A stretch of DNA of 64,000 bases from Corynebacterium uberis. Its GTDB lineage: Bacteria; Actinomycetota; Actinomycetes; Mycobacteriales; Mycobacteriaceae. This document shows positions 27,974 through 35,546 of the stretch, one piece after another (within the stretch, counting starts at the first letter, position 1; each line of letters opens with the position of its first letter). The stretch spans positions 62,001 to 126,000 of the forward strand of contig NZ_CP085051.1 in assembly GCF_020616335.1 (NCBI RefSeq). The letters run 5' to 3'. The notes beneath the pieces are model-generated. The model saw only the letters and a program-made list of their open reading frames with translations. It was not told where the DNA came from and did not search any database. Made by a program: the position numbers and the translations under genes.

Positions 27974-27983
27974 AGCGTACACT
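27974..27983. promoter_or_regulatory. Shared divergent -10 elements for glycosylase and nitroreductase genes
   Basis: AGCGTACACT reads TACACT on the plus strand (27978-27983, seven bases before ATG 27991) and TACGCT on the minus strand (27979-27974, ten bases before ATG 27963). The two -10 boxes share the TA step. Confidence 0.6.
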
Positions 27984-27990
27984 TGCTGTC

Positions 27991-28572
27991 ATGACAAGTA
28001 ATTCTGTGGAAGAACTCATCCGTACTCGCCGGGCTACCCGCAAATACACCGACCAGCAGCCCACCGACGAGGTCATCGACCGCATCGCCGAACTCGCCCT
28101 GGAAGCCCCCAGCGCGTTCAACGCCCAGATGCGCGACCTCATCGTCGTACGCGACCCCGCCGTCAAGCAAGACCTGTATGAGTCCTCCGGGCAGAAACAA
28201 TTTGTTGACGCCCCCGTCGTCTTCATTGTCACCGGCCGCTCCGAACTGCTTCCCGACGACGCCGAAGCCATCCTCGGTGCCGGCGCCGAAAAGGTCCGCG
28301 GCTTCCGCGAAGGGCGCAGCCCCCAGTACCTGCGCGAACAGGGAATCAAGGACGCCATGCTCGTCGCCGGATTCCTGCTCATTGCCGCCGAGGCCGAAGG
28401 CATGGCCACCAGCCCGACCACCGGCTGGGACGAAGAGGCCATCAAGGAGGCCGTGGGCCTGGGCGGCCAGGAGGATCGCTCGGTTGGCCTGGTCATTGCC
28501 GCCGGCTACCCGGCAGAGTCACCGGAACACCCGGGCCGCGAAGCTAATCGACGCCACGACGACCGCTTCTAG
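27991..28572 (+). CDS. Nitroreductase-family flavoprotein
   Basis: 193 residues. FMN-dependent nitroreductase features: an N-terminal RRATRKYTDQQPTDEVIDRI, APSAFNAQMRDLIVV at the FMN site, and the C-terminal GQEDRSVGLVIAAGYPAE. Such enzymes reduce nitro compounds, quinones or flavins with NAD(P)H in the cytoplasm; physiological substrate unknown. A TACACT -10 seven bases before the ATG predicts a leaderless transcript and fixes the start. Divergent from the DNA glycosylase. Confidence 0.85.
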   Translation: MTSNSVEELIRTRRATRKYTDQQPTDEVIDRIAELALEAPSAFNAQMRDLIVVRDPAVKQDLYESSGQKQFVDAPVVFIVTGRSELLPDDAEAILGAGAEKVRGFREGRSPQYLREQGIKDAMLVAGFLLIAAEAEGMATSPTTGWDEEAIKEAVGLGGQEDRSVGLVIAAGYPAESPEHPGREANRRHDDRF

Positions 28573-28665
28573 CAGGCCAGCTCAAGCAAGCGCGCATGCC
28601 GGCCGGTGTTAGCGCCGGTGCAGCAGTGCGGTGGTGCGGTGGTGCGGCTGGCGCCGGTGTGGTGC

Positions 28666-28807
28666 GCGGCGGTCTTGCAGAGCAGATTATTCGAACATGT
28701 CGTAACCTGCCGCGGAAACTAAATTCTGACCTGCGGAAACGCTGGCGTCGAAAAATCCGTGAAGACATCGCCCCGCGCGAAGTGTGAAGTGATAGGCATA
28801 CTGCCGC
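28666..28807 (-). repeat. Hairpin-bearing intergenic repeat, copy B
   Basis: About 142 bp, nearly identical to copy C at 28933-29075 and sharing its core with copy A at 14351-14430. Read on the minus strand it contains gatgtcttcacggattttt and gttacgacatgttcgaa. In this reading a short frame MSSRIFRRRCFRRSEF... is open in all three copies, but no other sign of coding was seen. Confidence 0.85.
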
Positions 28808-28932
28808 GCTGGGGCGTACACGGCCGCTCCGGCTGAAGCTGGTTACAACTGATCGGTCTGGCAGGAGATAGCCGGAGCTGTTCGTGGTTCGGTGGCGGTC
28901 CCGGTGGCAACGCCGGTGCGGCTGGCTGCATT

Positions 28933-29075
28933 GCGGCGGTCTTGCAGAGCAGATTATTCGAACATGTCGTAACCTGCCGCGGAAACTAAATTCTGACCTG
29001 CGGAAACACCGGCGCCGAAAAATCCGTGAAGACATCGCCCCGCGCGAAGTGTGAATAGATAGACATTACTGCCGC
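28933..29075 (-). repeat. Hairpin-bearing intergenic repeat, copy C
   Basis: Direct-repeat partner of copy B, separated by 125 bp. It lies immediately downstream of the DUF559 gene in that gene's direction of transcription, matching the placement of copy A behind the UvrD gene. The remaining part of 28573-29094 holds no gene. Confidence 0.85.
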
Positions 29076-29094
29076 CCCGGGAGCGATCCGCACG

Positions 29095-30006
29095 CTAACG
29101 CCGGCCATATCCGATCTTCTTGAGGTACCGGTAGGTTTCGGCAACCAGCCGGATGCCAGATCCATCGCGGAAGTTCTCTGCGGTGATGTGAATAATTCTG
29201 TATCCGCCGTTAGTGATGCCCCGGGAACGGTCTACTTCCCGCCGCGCAGCTTCGTCCGGGGGGATGCCGTAGGCGCCTTGGAGTTTGGCGCGGCCGTCGT
29301 ATTCAACGCACAGCTTGACGTCTTCGAACAGCATGTCAACGCGTGCCACAAAGACGCCGCGTGAATCCACAATGATGGCCTGTTGTCGAGGTAGTGGTAG
29401 TCCGGACTCGACAATCCAGTAGAGCACTTCCGATTCTCTGGGGCTTTCAGAAGCGCCAGCAGCTAAGCGGACGGCGTGCCGGGCATGCGCAATGCCGGGG
29501 TAGCCAGACATGTCTGTCAGGCACTGCCTGAGCAAGTCGGGACTCGTCAGCCCTTGCTTGATCAGGTGGTCGACCATGACTACGCCGTCGCAGGGATGGT
29601 GCCAGCGTGCGCAATCAAGTGCGGTGCGGGTAGGGCTGGTTACCAGTAGCGGGCGTGGGAAATCAGGGTGTGTCACGCCGGTGACGTGAAAGCCTTGAGG
29701 AAAGTGCCCAAGTCGGGTCACGATGTTGGGCGCGCGGCGGGAGCCACGTGGCCGGGCGATTTCGGGACGCGGTTGCGTAATCATCGTGTTGGTTGACAAG
29801 GGAAGTTGATAAAAGGCCGCCGCGGAGCGGCCACAAATGATGCTGGATGGGTGGGTGCCAGCCCATCGCATCGCAGCTTTTAGGGCCTGTTGCTCGTCGA
29901 GCTCAGCTTGTTCGGCTGAAAAACTTCGACTCAGCGTCAACCCCTCGTGGGGCTGACCCCACCTTGTAGCTCCCGGTATTCCTGCCTGCCAAAATCCCCC
30001 CGTCAT
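29095..30006 (-). CDS. DUF559-type nuclease-fold protein with AbiEi-like N-terminal region
   Basis: 303 residues. The C-terminal third has the PD-(D/E)XK-like pattern of DUF559/Vsr relatives: VARVDMLFEDVKLCVEYDGRAK, then an Arg-rich helix and GYRIIHITAENF. The N-terminal part (SSIICGRSAAAFYQLPL, TSPTRTALDCARW) is like actinobacterial proteins annotated as type IV toxin-antitoxin AbiEi. No partner toxin gene lies next to it, so it stands alone. A possible TAGACA -10 lies eight bases before ATG 30006. It may be a remnant of mobile or defence DNA; function unknown. Confidence 0.7.
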   Translation of the reverse strand: MTGGFWQAGIPGATRWGQPHEGLTLSRSFSAEQAELDEQQALKAAMRWAGTHPSSIICGRSAAAFYQLPLSTNTMITQPRPEIARPRGSRRAPNIVTRLGHFPQGFHVTGVTHPDFPRPLLVTSPTRTALDCARWHHPCDGVVMVDHLIKQGLTSPDLLRQCLTDMSGYPGIAHARHAVRLAAGASESPRESEVLYWIVESGLPLPRQQAIIVDSRGVFVARVDMLFEDVKLCVEYDGRAKLQGAYGIPPDEAARREVDRSRGITNGGYRIIHITAENFRDGSGIRLVAETYRYLKKIGYGRR

Positions 30007-30040
30007 GTCTGTATTGTCTACGCGCCCATCCCAGAACCCA

Positions 30041-30097
30041 CTAGGCCAAACGGCGCCACGCCTCCGCTCCCTGTGGATAATGGCCTGCTATCCACAG
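30041..30097 (+). repeat. Direct repeat 1 with inverted DnaA-box-like pair
   Basis: Similar to 30835-30893. The shared start is aggccaaac-gcgccac; the end is an inverted pair CTGTGGATA (30071-30079) and TATCCACAG (30089-30097). TGTGGATAA is the exact complement of the DnaA box TTATCCACA. The pair lies upstream of the DUF559 gene and to the left of a small AT-richer gene. Confidence 0.7.
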
Positions 30098-30267
30098 CAG
30101 CCGGGTGTGGTGAGGGACGCCGGATTTCTACCGGTCGATCCCGAAGCCAAAGCTGAAGGCAACCCCATCCCCGCCTCCTCCGGCTGGGACGATGAAGCCA
30201 TGTGCGTCGCCGATCATCATCGGTGACGGGTTTAGCTCGAGTCGCGGTTAATCAACGTTTTGAAGCT

Positions 30268-30561
30268 CTAGAGAGTTAGCCATTCCATAAATTCTCTTTT
30301 GGCCCGCTCTAGTCCTCCGGGATAATTTGCTTCCAGTTCCTCGGAGACGGAGTCGAATATGACTTCCGCTAATTCCTGTGTTTCTTTCTTTGTTATCTTC
30401 TCCCTTAATTCATCCAGGGGCATGGAGATCTCCGCGTGTGGAGTTGGCCGGTAGTAGTAGGACCGCAGATCTTCGCTGTATAACCGCACCTGAGCGCCAG
30501 TGATCATCGATTCTATGACCACATTTCCAAAGATCAAAGATGTAAGCTTGTGTTCTCTCAT
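30268..30561 (-). CDS. Small hypothetical protein in an AT-richer segment
   Basis: 97 residues from ATG 30561 (109 if TTG 30597 is used). Soluble, charged, with no signal or recognised domain; the C-terminal half is a probable helix (DELREKITKKETQELAEVIF). GC content is visibly lower than in its surroundings. It is flanked by two direct repeats (30041-30097 and 30835-30893), so it may be cargo of a small inserted cassette. Confidence 0.5.
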   Translation of the reverse strand: MREHKLTSLIFGNVVIESMITGAQVRLYSEDLRSYYYRPTPHAEISMPLDELREKITKKETQELAEVIFDSVSEELEANYPGGLERAKREFMEWLTL

Positions 30562-30834
30562 AATTCTTACACTACTGCCCAGTGACTCTTGCCGCAATAG
30601 AAATGTGAATAGTTAACCGCATGCATCATAGAGGCACGCCCAACGAATATGGGTGATGGTTGCAATACGCCGTTTAGTGGCAGGCGATCGTTCTTTTGTG
30701 TGCGCGTTGGGCTGTTTCGCATGTGCTGCGGCCCGCTCGATCAGACAATTCAGGGCCTTTGTTCCACTATTCTGCGCGATCGCCTCGACTAGGCGTGGAG
30801 TCTGGTTTCAGCGGTCACCATTCGGTGAGATTCC

Positions 30835-30893
30835 ACCAGGCCAAACAGCGCCACACCCCCGCCCCCCTGTGGACAACCACCCGTTATCCACAG
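30835..30893 (+). repeat. Direct repeat 2 with inverted DnaA-box-like pair
   Basis: Same orientation as repeat 1. It contains CTGTGGACAA (30867-30876) and TTATCCACAG (30884-30893), the latter including an exact DnaA box. The rest of 30598-30907 contains no supported gene. Confidence 0.7.
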
Positions 30894-30907
30894 CCAACCA
30901 AGAACAG

Positions 30908-31309
30908 TTACCGCCCGCGTAGCGCCCAGGCCAGGGGAGAGGTGAACATGGAGACCACGCCGAGGATGAGCGTGACAAGCACGGCGGAGGTAAAGGAGGT
31001 CACGGCCAGCCCCACGCCGTAGTTATCTGCAATGGAGCTGGAGATCAGCACGATGATGGCGTTGATTACCACGCTGAACAGCCCGAGGGTAATCACAGTA
31101 AAGGGGAGGCCAAGCAGGTGCAGCAGGGGTCGGATGAAGGTATTGAGCAGGACGATGATCGCCCCGGCGATGATGTAAACCACGGCCGTCGGCGTGCCGG
31201 GTCCCAGTCCGCTGGCCACAACGTGGGCGCTGGGCAGCAGGAGGGTGACTACCCACAGGCCGATGGCGGTGGTGGCGGAGGAGACCAGGAAGCGCCACAG
31301 GGTGCGCAT
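30908..31309 (-). CDS. YvlD/phage-holin-4_2-like membrane protein
   Basis: 133 residues with four predicted membrane helices; the sequence LLNTFIRPLLHLLGLPFTVITLGLFSVVINAIIVLI is the signature of the YvlD/Phage_holin_4_2 family. It is a small cytoplasmic-membrane protein, not evidence of a prophage. The ATG overlaps the stop of the GNAT gene (TAATG), so it is the second gene of a two-gene unit. Role unknown. Confidence 0.8.
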   Translation of the reverse strand: MRTLWRFLVSSATTAIGLWVVTLLLPSAHVVASGLGPGTPTAVVYIIAGAIIVLLNTFIRPLLHLLGLPFTVITLGLFSVVINAIIVLISSSIADNYGVGLAVTSFTSAVLVTLILGVVSMFTSPLAWALRGR

Positions 31310-31839
31310 TATGCGTCCTTTCCGGGGGCAAGGACCACGGTGCCGGAGGTCGGCGGGGTGGCGTCTGGGGCGATGGTCAGGGTTAACAGGTGTCCGGCAT
31401 CGTGGGGCGCGCCGTCGAGGTGGAGGTGGGGTTGGCTGTGAAAGCCGAAGCCTTCGTAGAAGTTGTCGTTGCCCAGCACGATGATGCCGGCCGCACCAAC
31501 GTCGCGCAGGGCTTCCAGGGCGCGGCGCACCAGCAGGGTACCCATGCCGTGGTGGCGGGCTGCGGGGTGGACTGCCAGGGGTCCCAGGAAGTACCAGTGT
31601 CCGGGGGCGTCGGTGGTCACGGGGGTGGCGCCGATGTAGCCGATGAAGTCGGCATCGTGGATGGCTACGAGGGAGACGGTGAGGCTATCGGCGTCGCGAA
31701 GCGTATCGACGAGCCGGGGCACCATGTGCCACGAATGGTAATCGTCGGCGAGGGCTTGGCTGATCAGTCGGCCGATGATCCCGATGTCGGCGTCGGTTTC
31801 CTTGCGGATGGTGGTGGCGGAGGGATCAAAGGCATCCAT
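31309..31839 (-). CDS. GNAT-family N-acetyltransferase
   Basis: 176 residues. The acetyl-CoA loop is visible as LAVHPAARHHGMGTLLVRRAL, followed by IIVLGNDNFYEGFGF, as in YhbS-like acetyltransferases. ATG 31839 is preferred over 31848 because a TAGGAT -10 (31852-31847) lies seven bases before it, giving a leaderless transcript. Substrate unknown; coupled with the YvlD-like gene. Confidence 0.85.
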   Translation of the reverse strand: MDAFDPSATTIRKETDADIGIIGRLISQALADDYHSWHMVPRLVDTLRDADSLTVSLVAIHDADFIGYIGATPVTTDAPGHWYFLGPLAVHPAARHHGMGTLLVRRALEALRDVGAAGIIVLGNDNFYEGFGFHSQPHLHLDGAPHDAGHLLTLTIAPDATPPTSGTVVLAPGKDA

Positions 31840-31858
31840 ACGCCACATCCTACGAAAT

Positions 31859-33196
31859 CTAGGCGTGCGCGGGGTGCTCTGCGGCGTCCCAGATTTCCTG
31901 GTCGAGGATTCCGGCGCGCTTGGACACCACGGCCGCCACCAAGGCCTGGCCGGTGACGTTGACGGCGGTACGCCCCATGTCGATGATCGGCTCGATAGCC
32001 AGCAGCAGGCCCACGCCGGCCAGCGGCAGGCCCAGCGTGGACAGGGTCAGGGTGAGCATGACCGTCGCGCCGGTGGTACCGGCGGTGGCGGCAGAACCGA
32101 TGACGGAGACGAAGATGATGAGCAGATAGTGGGTGATATTCAGGTCAATGCCATAGAACTGGGCAACAAAGATGGCAGCCACGGCCGGGTAGACGGCGGC
32201 GCAGCCGTCCATCTTGGTGGTCGCGCCCAGCGGGATGGCAAAGGAGGCGTATTCGCGGGGCACGCCCAGGGACTCTTCGCTGATGCGCTGGGTCACGGGC
32301 ATGACACCCATGGAGGAGCGGGTGACAAAGCCCAGTGAGGTCACGGGCCACACGCGGCGGAAGAATCCGGCGACCGGCAGCCCGGCAAACGCGAGCACGG
32401 CGGGGTAGATCACGCCGATGACCAGCGCCAGGCCCACGTAGATGGCAATGACGAACTTGCCCAGCGAGCCCAGGGCCTCCCAGCCGTAGGAGGCCACCGC
32501 GTTGCCGATCAGCGCGGCGGTACCAATCGGGGCCAGGCGGATGATCCACCACAGCACCTCCTGGATGATCTTGAGGAAGGACTCCGTAAACGCCAGGAAC
32601 GGCTCGGCGGCACGTCCGGCGCGCACGGCGGCCACGCCGATGGCCAGGGAGAGCACCAGGATTTGCAGCACGTTGAAGTTCAGGCCAATCGCACCGGTGG
32701 ACTTCGCCGCGGCGGACAGCCCGAGGAAGTTGGCGGGGACGATGGATTGGAGGAACCCAAACCAGGAGCCGGTATGTGACGGCGCGGCGGCGGTCGACGG
32801 GTCAATACTCGTGCCTACGCCGGGCTGGAGCAGCAGCGCGACGATGATGCCGGCGATGACGGAGAAGAAGGCGGTGATGGCAAACCACACCAGGGTGGAT
32901 ACGGCCAGGCGGGCGGCGCCGGTGACCTTGCGCAGGTTGGCTACGGAGGTGACCACGGCGGCGAAGACCAGCGGCGGGATGAGCAGCTTGAGCAGCTGGA
33001 CGTAGGTATCGCCAATCGCGCTGAGCAGGGTGATCAGCCAGTTGCCGTCCTCCGTGTCCGCACCGGCCATCCCGCGTGCGAAGAAGCCGAGCACCAGCCC
33101 GACGATGAGTCCCACGATGACCTGGACGCCGAAGTTGGTCATCCAGCTAGGTAGCTGGCGCCGCGTGGGGCTCGGCGCAGTCTGGGTTGCGGTCAC
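31859..33196 (-). CDS. Dicarboxylate/amino-acid:cation symporter (DAACS family)
   Basis: 445 residues with about eight membrane helices and two hairpin regions. Family motifs: LLKLLIPPLVFAAVV, SSMGVMPVTQRIS in hairpin 1, TTKMDGCAAVYPAVAAIFVAQ in helix 7, and GTTGATVMLTLTLSTLGLP in hairpin 2. It should import glutamate, aspartate, serine/threonine or C4-dicarboxylates with Na+ or H+. GTG 33196 follows a strong AGGAGGA. Monocistronic in appearance. Confidence 0.85.
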   Translation of the reverse strand: MTATQTAPSPTRRQLPSWMTNFGVQVIVGLIVGLVLGFFARGMAGADTEDGNWLITLLSAIGDTYVQLLKLLIPPLVFAAVVTSVANLRKVTGAARLAVSTLVWFAITAFFSVIAGIIVALLLQPGVGTSIDPSTAAAPSHTGSWFGFLQSIVPANFLGLSAAAKSTGAIGLNFNVLQILVLSLAIGVAAVRAGRAAEPFLAFTESFLKIIQEVLWWIIRLAPIGTAALIGNAVASYGWEALGSLGKFVIAIYVGLALVIGVIYPAVLAFAGLPVAGFFRRVWPVTSLGFVTRSSMGVMPVTQRISEESLGVPREYASFAIPLGATTKMDGCAAVYPAVAAIFVAQFYGIDLNITHYLLIIFVSVIGSAATAGTTGATVMLTLTLSTLGLPLAGVGLLLAIEPIIDMGRTAVNVTGQALVAAVVSKRAGILDQEIWDAAEHPAHA

Positions 33197-33341
33197 GAAA
33201 AGTCCTCCTGTTTAGGTAAAGATAAAGGTGCTCGTGGGGTATAACGCGCGCACAATCGCGGGCATGCCGGATTGGGCGCCGGATGTGAGCAACCCGACAA
33301 GGCAGTATGTCATGTGCGGACCAAGTAGTCTAGCGGCGATT

Positions 33342-33354
33342 GCTTATCGACGCC
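33342..33354 (-). repeat. Intergenic copy of the 13-base word (GGCGTCGATAAGC on minus strand)
   Basis: Exact match within 33197-33384, between the symporter start and the ROK gene end; the second copy outside genes. Confidence 0.8.
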
Positions 33355-33384
33355 CCCGCCACCAGCGCCCCCGCCACCTGCGGC

Positions 33385-34587
33385 CTAGGCGGCACGCACC
33401 GTGCGCGCCCGCCCGCTGGCCTCAGCATCCTGGGCCACGCGCACGGGCGGCAGATCCTCGGGAACGCGCAGCACGGAGTCCAGGGCCACGGCCCGGGCGA
33501 TGGTGTGGACGATGTCGCGGTGGGCGGGAATCATCCGCAGGCTCAGCCGGCCGGGGCCTGTGGCGGCGATGCGGCGGGCGAACACGCGCGGGGCGCGCTG
33601 ATCCTGGCTAAACGCGCTGCCGGCGAGCACGATGGTGCCGGCGCCGTGGCTGCGGGCGAGTGCCCCGGCGGCGTCGGCAAGCAAAAGCGCGCGCTCGTCG
33701 AGGAGTTCGCGCACGCGGGCATCGCGGGTGCCGGCGCGCACCGCCCCGGTCAGGGTGGCAGACGAGAATCCGCGTTCGCGCAGCAGCCCCAAAAAGCCGC
33801 GGGTGGACAGGCAGTCCTCGCTGGAGCGCCCGGCGGTGGGCAGCAGGCGGCCCTGGGGGGCGGGCAGCGTGGCGATTTGGCGCACCGCGTCGGCGCCAGA
33901 GATCGCGGCGCTGACGGAGTCATCAGCAAACAGCGCCAGCGTGGGGGCCACGCGGGTGCCCTTGGGCGGCAAAGCCCCAGTGTGCATCTCCGCGCCGAGG
34001 ATGGCCGGCACCGCGCCCGTGACGCTGACGGGGACGTCGAAGTGATAGCGCAGCGCGGCGGAGAAATCCACCTTCTCCCAGCCGAGGTTGGCGGCGGTGA
34101 CCACGCCGTGGTCGCTGACGTGCCCGGACGTGGTCACCCCCACCGAGGCAAGCGGGCGGCCCACGCCGGTGTTGAGCCGGTTGATCGCGGCGATGATGTG
34201 CTCAAGGAGATCCTGCGGGCTGGTCCGCGCCACAGAAATGTCCACGCTGGTGGATGCGACGGTGCGTCCGCGCAGGTCATAGAAGGCCACGTAGGTGGCG
34301 GTGGTACCGATGGCCACACCGGCATACAGGGGCCCGCCATGGCGCAACTGGAGCGGAATGGTGGGCCGACCGCGCCGCGGCCGACGAACGTGATCGGGGC
34401 GCTCCTCAATGAATCCGTCGCGGATGAGAGCGGCCGTCGCGCGCGCAATGGTGGGCTGGGACAGGCCGGTGGCGGCGACGAGTTCGGGGCGGGTGATGTG
34501 GTGGCACTGCCGAATCAGGTGCAGGCACATGGCGGCGGGCCGAGTGGGTCGCGCGTACGTGTGGGTGGCTGCGGCGAGTGCTTTCAT
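33385..34587 (-). CDS. ROK-family transcriptional regulator
   Basis: 400 residues. The N-terminal winged helix is ITRPELVAATGLSQPTIARATAALI; the rest is a ROK fold with VAIGTTATYVAFYDLRG and AANLGWEKVDFSAAL. The conserved ROK zinc cysteines are not visible as a CxCG motif, so kinase activity is unlikely. ATG 34587 is chosen because a TAGCAT -10 (34600-34595) lies seven bases upstream. No sugar gene is adjacent, so its targets are elsewhere or unknown. Confidence 0.8.
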   Translation of the reverse strand: MKALAAATHTYARPTRPAAMCLHLIRQCHHITRPELVAATGLSQPTIARATAALIRDGFIEERPDHVRRPRRGRPTIPLQLRHGGPLYAGVAIGTTATYVAFYDLRGRTVASTSVDISVARTSPQDLLEHIIAAINRLNTGVGRPLASVGVTTSGHVSDHGVVTAANLGWEKVDFSAALRYHFDVPVSVTGAVPAILGAEMHTGALPPKGTRVAPTLALFADDSVSAAISGADAVRQIATLPAPQGRLLPTAGRSSEDCLSTRGFLGLLRERGFSSATLTGAVRAGTRDARVRELLDERALLLADAAGALARSHGAGTIVLAGSAFSQDQRAPRVFARRIAATGPGRLSLRMIPAHRDIVHTIARAVALDSVLRVPEDLPPVRVAQDAEASGRARTVRAA

Positions 34588-34705
34588 GGCGGACATGCTA
34601 GCGCATCCCAGACAATGCTGTCTAACAAACCCCCGAGAATGCAGACTGAGCGGTCCGGTGGGGGGTCTGCTGAATGGTCCGGTGGGCGGCCTAAAACATC
34701 TCGCC

Positions 34706-35491
34706 CTAGCCCTGTCGCACCTCCCGCACCTCCCGCACGCGTGCGGCCAATCGGGGCAGCACCGTCGCCGCCGTGCCCGCCAGGGGATAGTCCACCAGCG
34801 GCGCGAATTCGGTGGGGGAGGGGGTGACCTCCACTAGGTGTGCGCCGGCGCGTGCGGCGAGTACGGGCAGGTGTGCGGCGGGCTGCACCACGCCGGATGT
34901 GCCCACAATAATTACTACGCCTGCGCAGGTCATGGCTTCTTCGGCGGCGTCCCATTCGCGGGCGGGAAGTGGTTCGCCGAACCACACGACTCCGGGGCGC
35001 ACGAGGTTTCCGCAGCGCGGGCAGTCGGGCGGGCGGTCGTCTTCGACCGGTCCGCGCCAGGGCCGTCCGCACAGTGTGCAGCGGTAGGAAAACAGTGAGC
35101 CGTGCAGGTGGATGACGCGGGGTGAGCCGGCGCGTTCGTGGAGGTTGTCTATGTTTTGGGTGACCACGTGGAGGTCAACGAGCTCTCCTAGCTGGGCGAG
35201 TGCCACGTGCCCGGCGTTGGGTGTGGTGTCGTCGGAGAGGTGTGCGCGGTGGCGGTACCACGCCCACATGGGTAGCGGGTCGCGCGCCCACGCGTCGATG
35301 CTGGCCAGCGCTTCGGGGTCGACGTTGTTCCATAGCCCGGTGCCTTCGTCGCGGTAGGTGCCCAGTCCGGATTCTGCGCTGACGCCCGCGCCGGTAAATG
35401 CCACTACTCGCTGCGCTGTGGCCACCGCTGCGGCGGCCCGATTAAGGGCCTGGTCCAGGTCCTGTTCCTGGTGTTTGTCCGCTGCGTTCAC
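34706..35491 (-). CDS. NAD-dependent protein deacylase (sirtuin)
   Basis: 261 residues. Sirtuin motifs: FTGAGVSAESG (NAD site), TQNIDNLHERAG, catalytic His in VIHLHGSL, zinc-binding CTLCG and CPRCG, and IIVGTSGVVQPAAHLP. It removes acyl groups from lysine. GTG 35491 is preferred because TACGCT (35504-35499) lies seven bases upstream; the first ATG in frame (35548) would overlap the divergent gene. Close to SIR2-type CobB proteins in length. Confidence 0.9.
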   Translation of the reverse strand: MNAADKHQEQDLDQALNRAAAAVATAQRVVAFTGAGVSAESGLGTYRDEGTGLWNNVDPEALASIDAWARDPLPMWAWYRHRAHLSDDTTPNAGHVALAQLGELVDLHVVTQNIDNLHERAGSPRVIHLHGSLFSYRCTLCGRPWRGPVEDDRPPDCPRCGNLVRPGVVWFGEPLPAREWDAAEEAMTCAGVVIIVGTSGVVQPAAHLPVLAARAGAHLVEVTPSPTEFAPLVDYPLAGTAATVLPRLAARVREVREVRQG

Positions 35492-35532
35492 CACACCCAG
35501 CGTAGCCGCGGAAAACACTGCCCGTCGGTGGG

Positions 35533-35538
35533 TATAGT
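35533..35538 (+). promoter_or_regulatory. -10 box TATAGT of a leaderless DUF885 transcript
   Basis: TATAGT is eight bases before ATG 35547, leaving room for initiation at the start codon itself. Confidence 0.6.
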
Positions 35539-35546
35539 GGCCAGGC

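Noticed and set aside
28544..29035. 163-residue minus-strand reading frame across the repeats
   Set aside because: It is made of two repeat copies joined through unrelated sequence, is Arg-rich in a way typical of shadow frames, and overlaps the end of the nitroreductase gene.
30041..30893. Replication origin
   Set aside because: Only four DnaA-box-like sites in two pairs, no AT-rich unwinding region and no dnaA, dnaN or replication gene adjacent.
30653..30922. 89-residue plus-strand reading frame
   Set aside because: It runs through the DnaA-box repeat, overlaps the YvlD-like gene end, and has no ribosome site or recognisable domain.
30908..31309. Prophage holin
   Set aside because: The YvlD/holin-4_2 name is historical; no phage genes lie near it.
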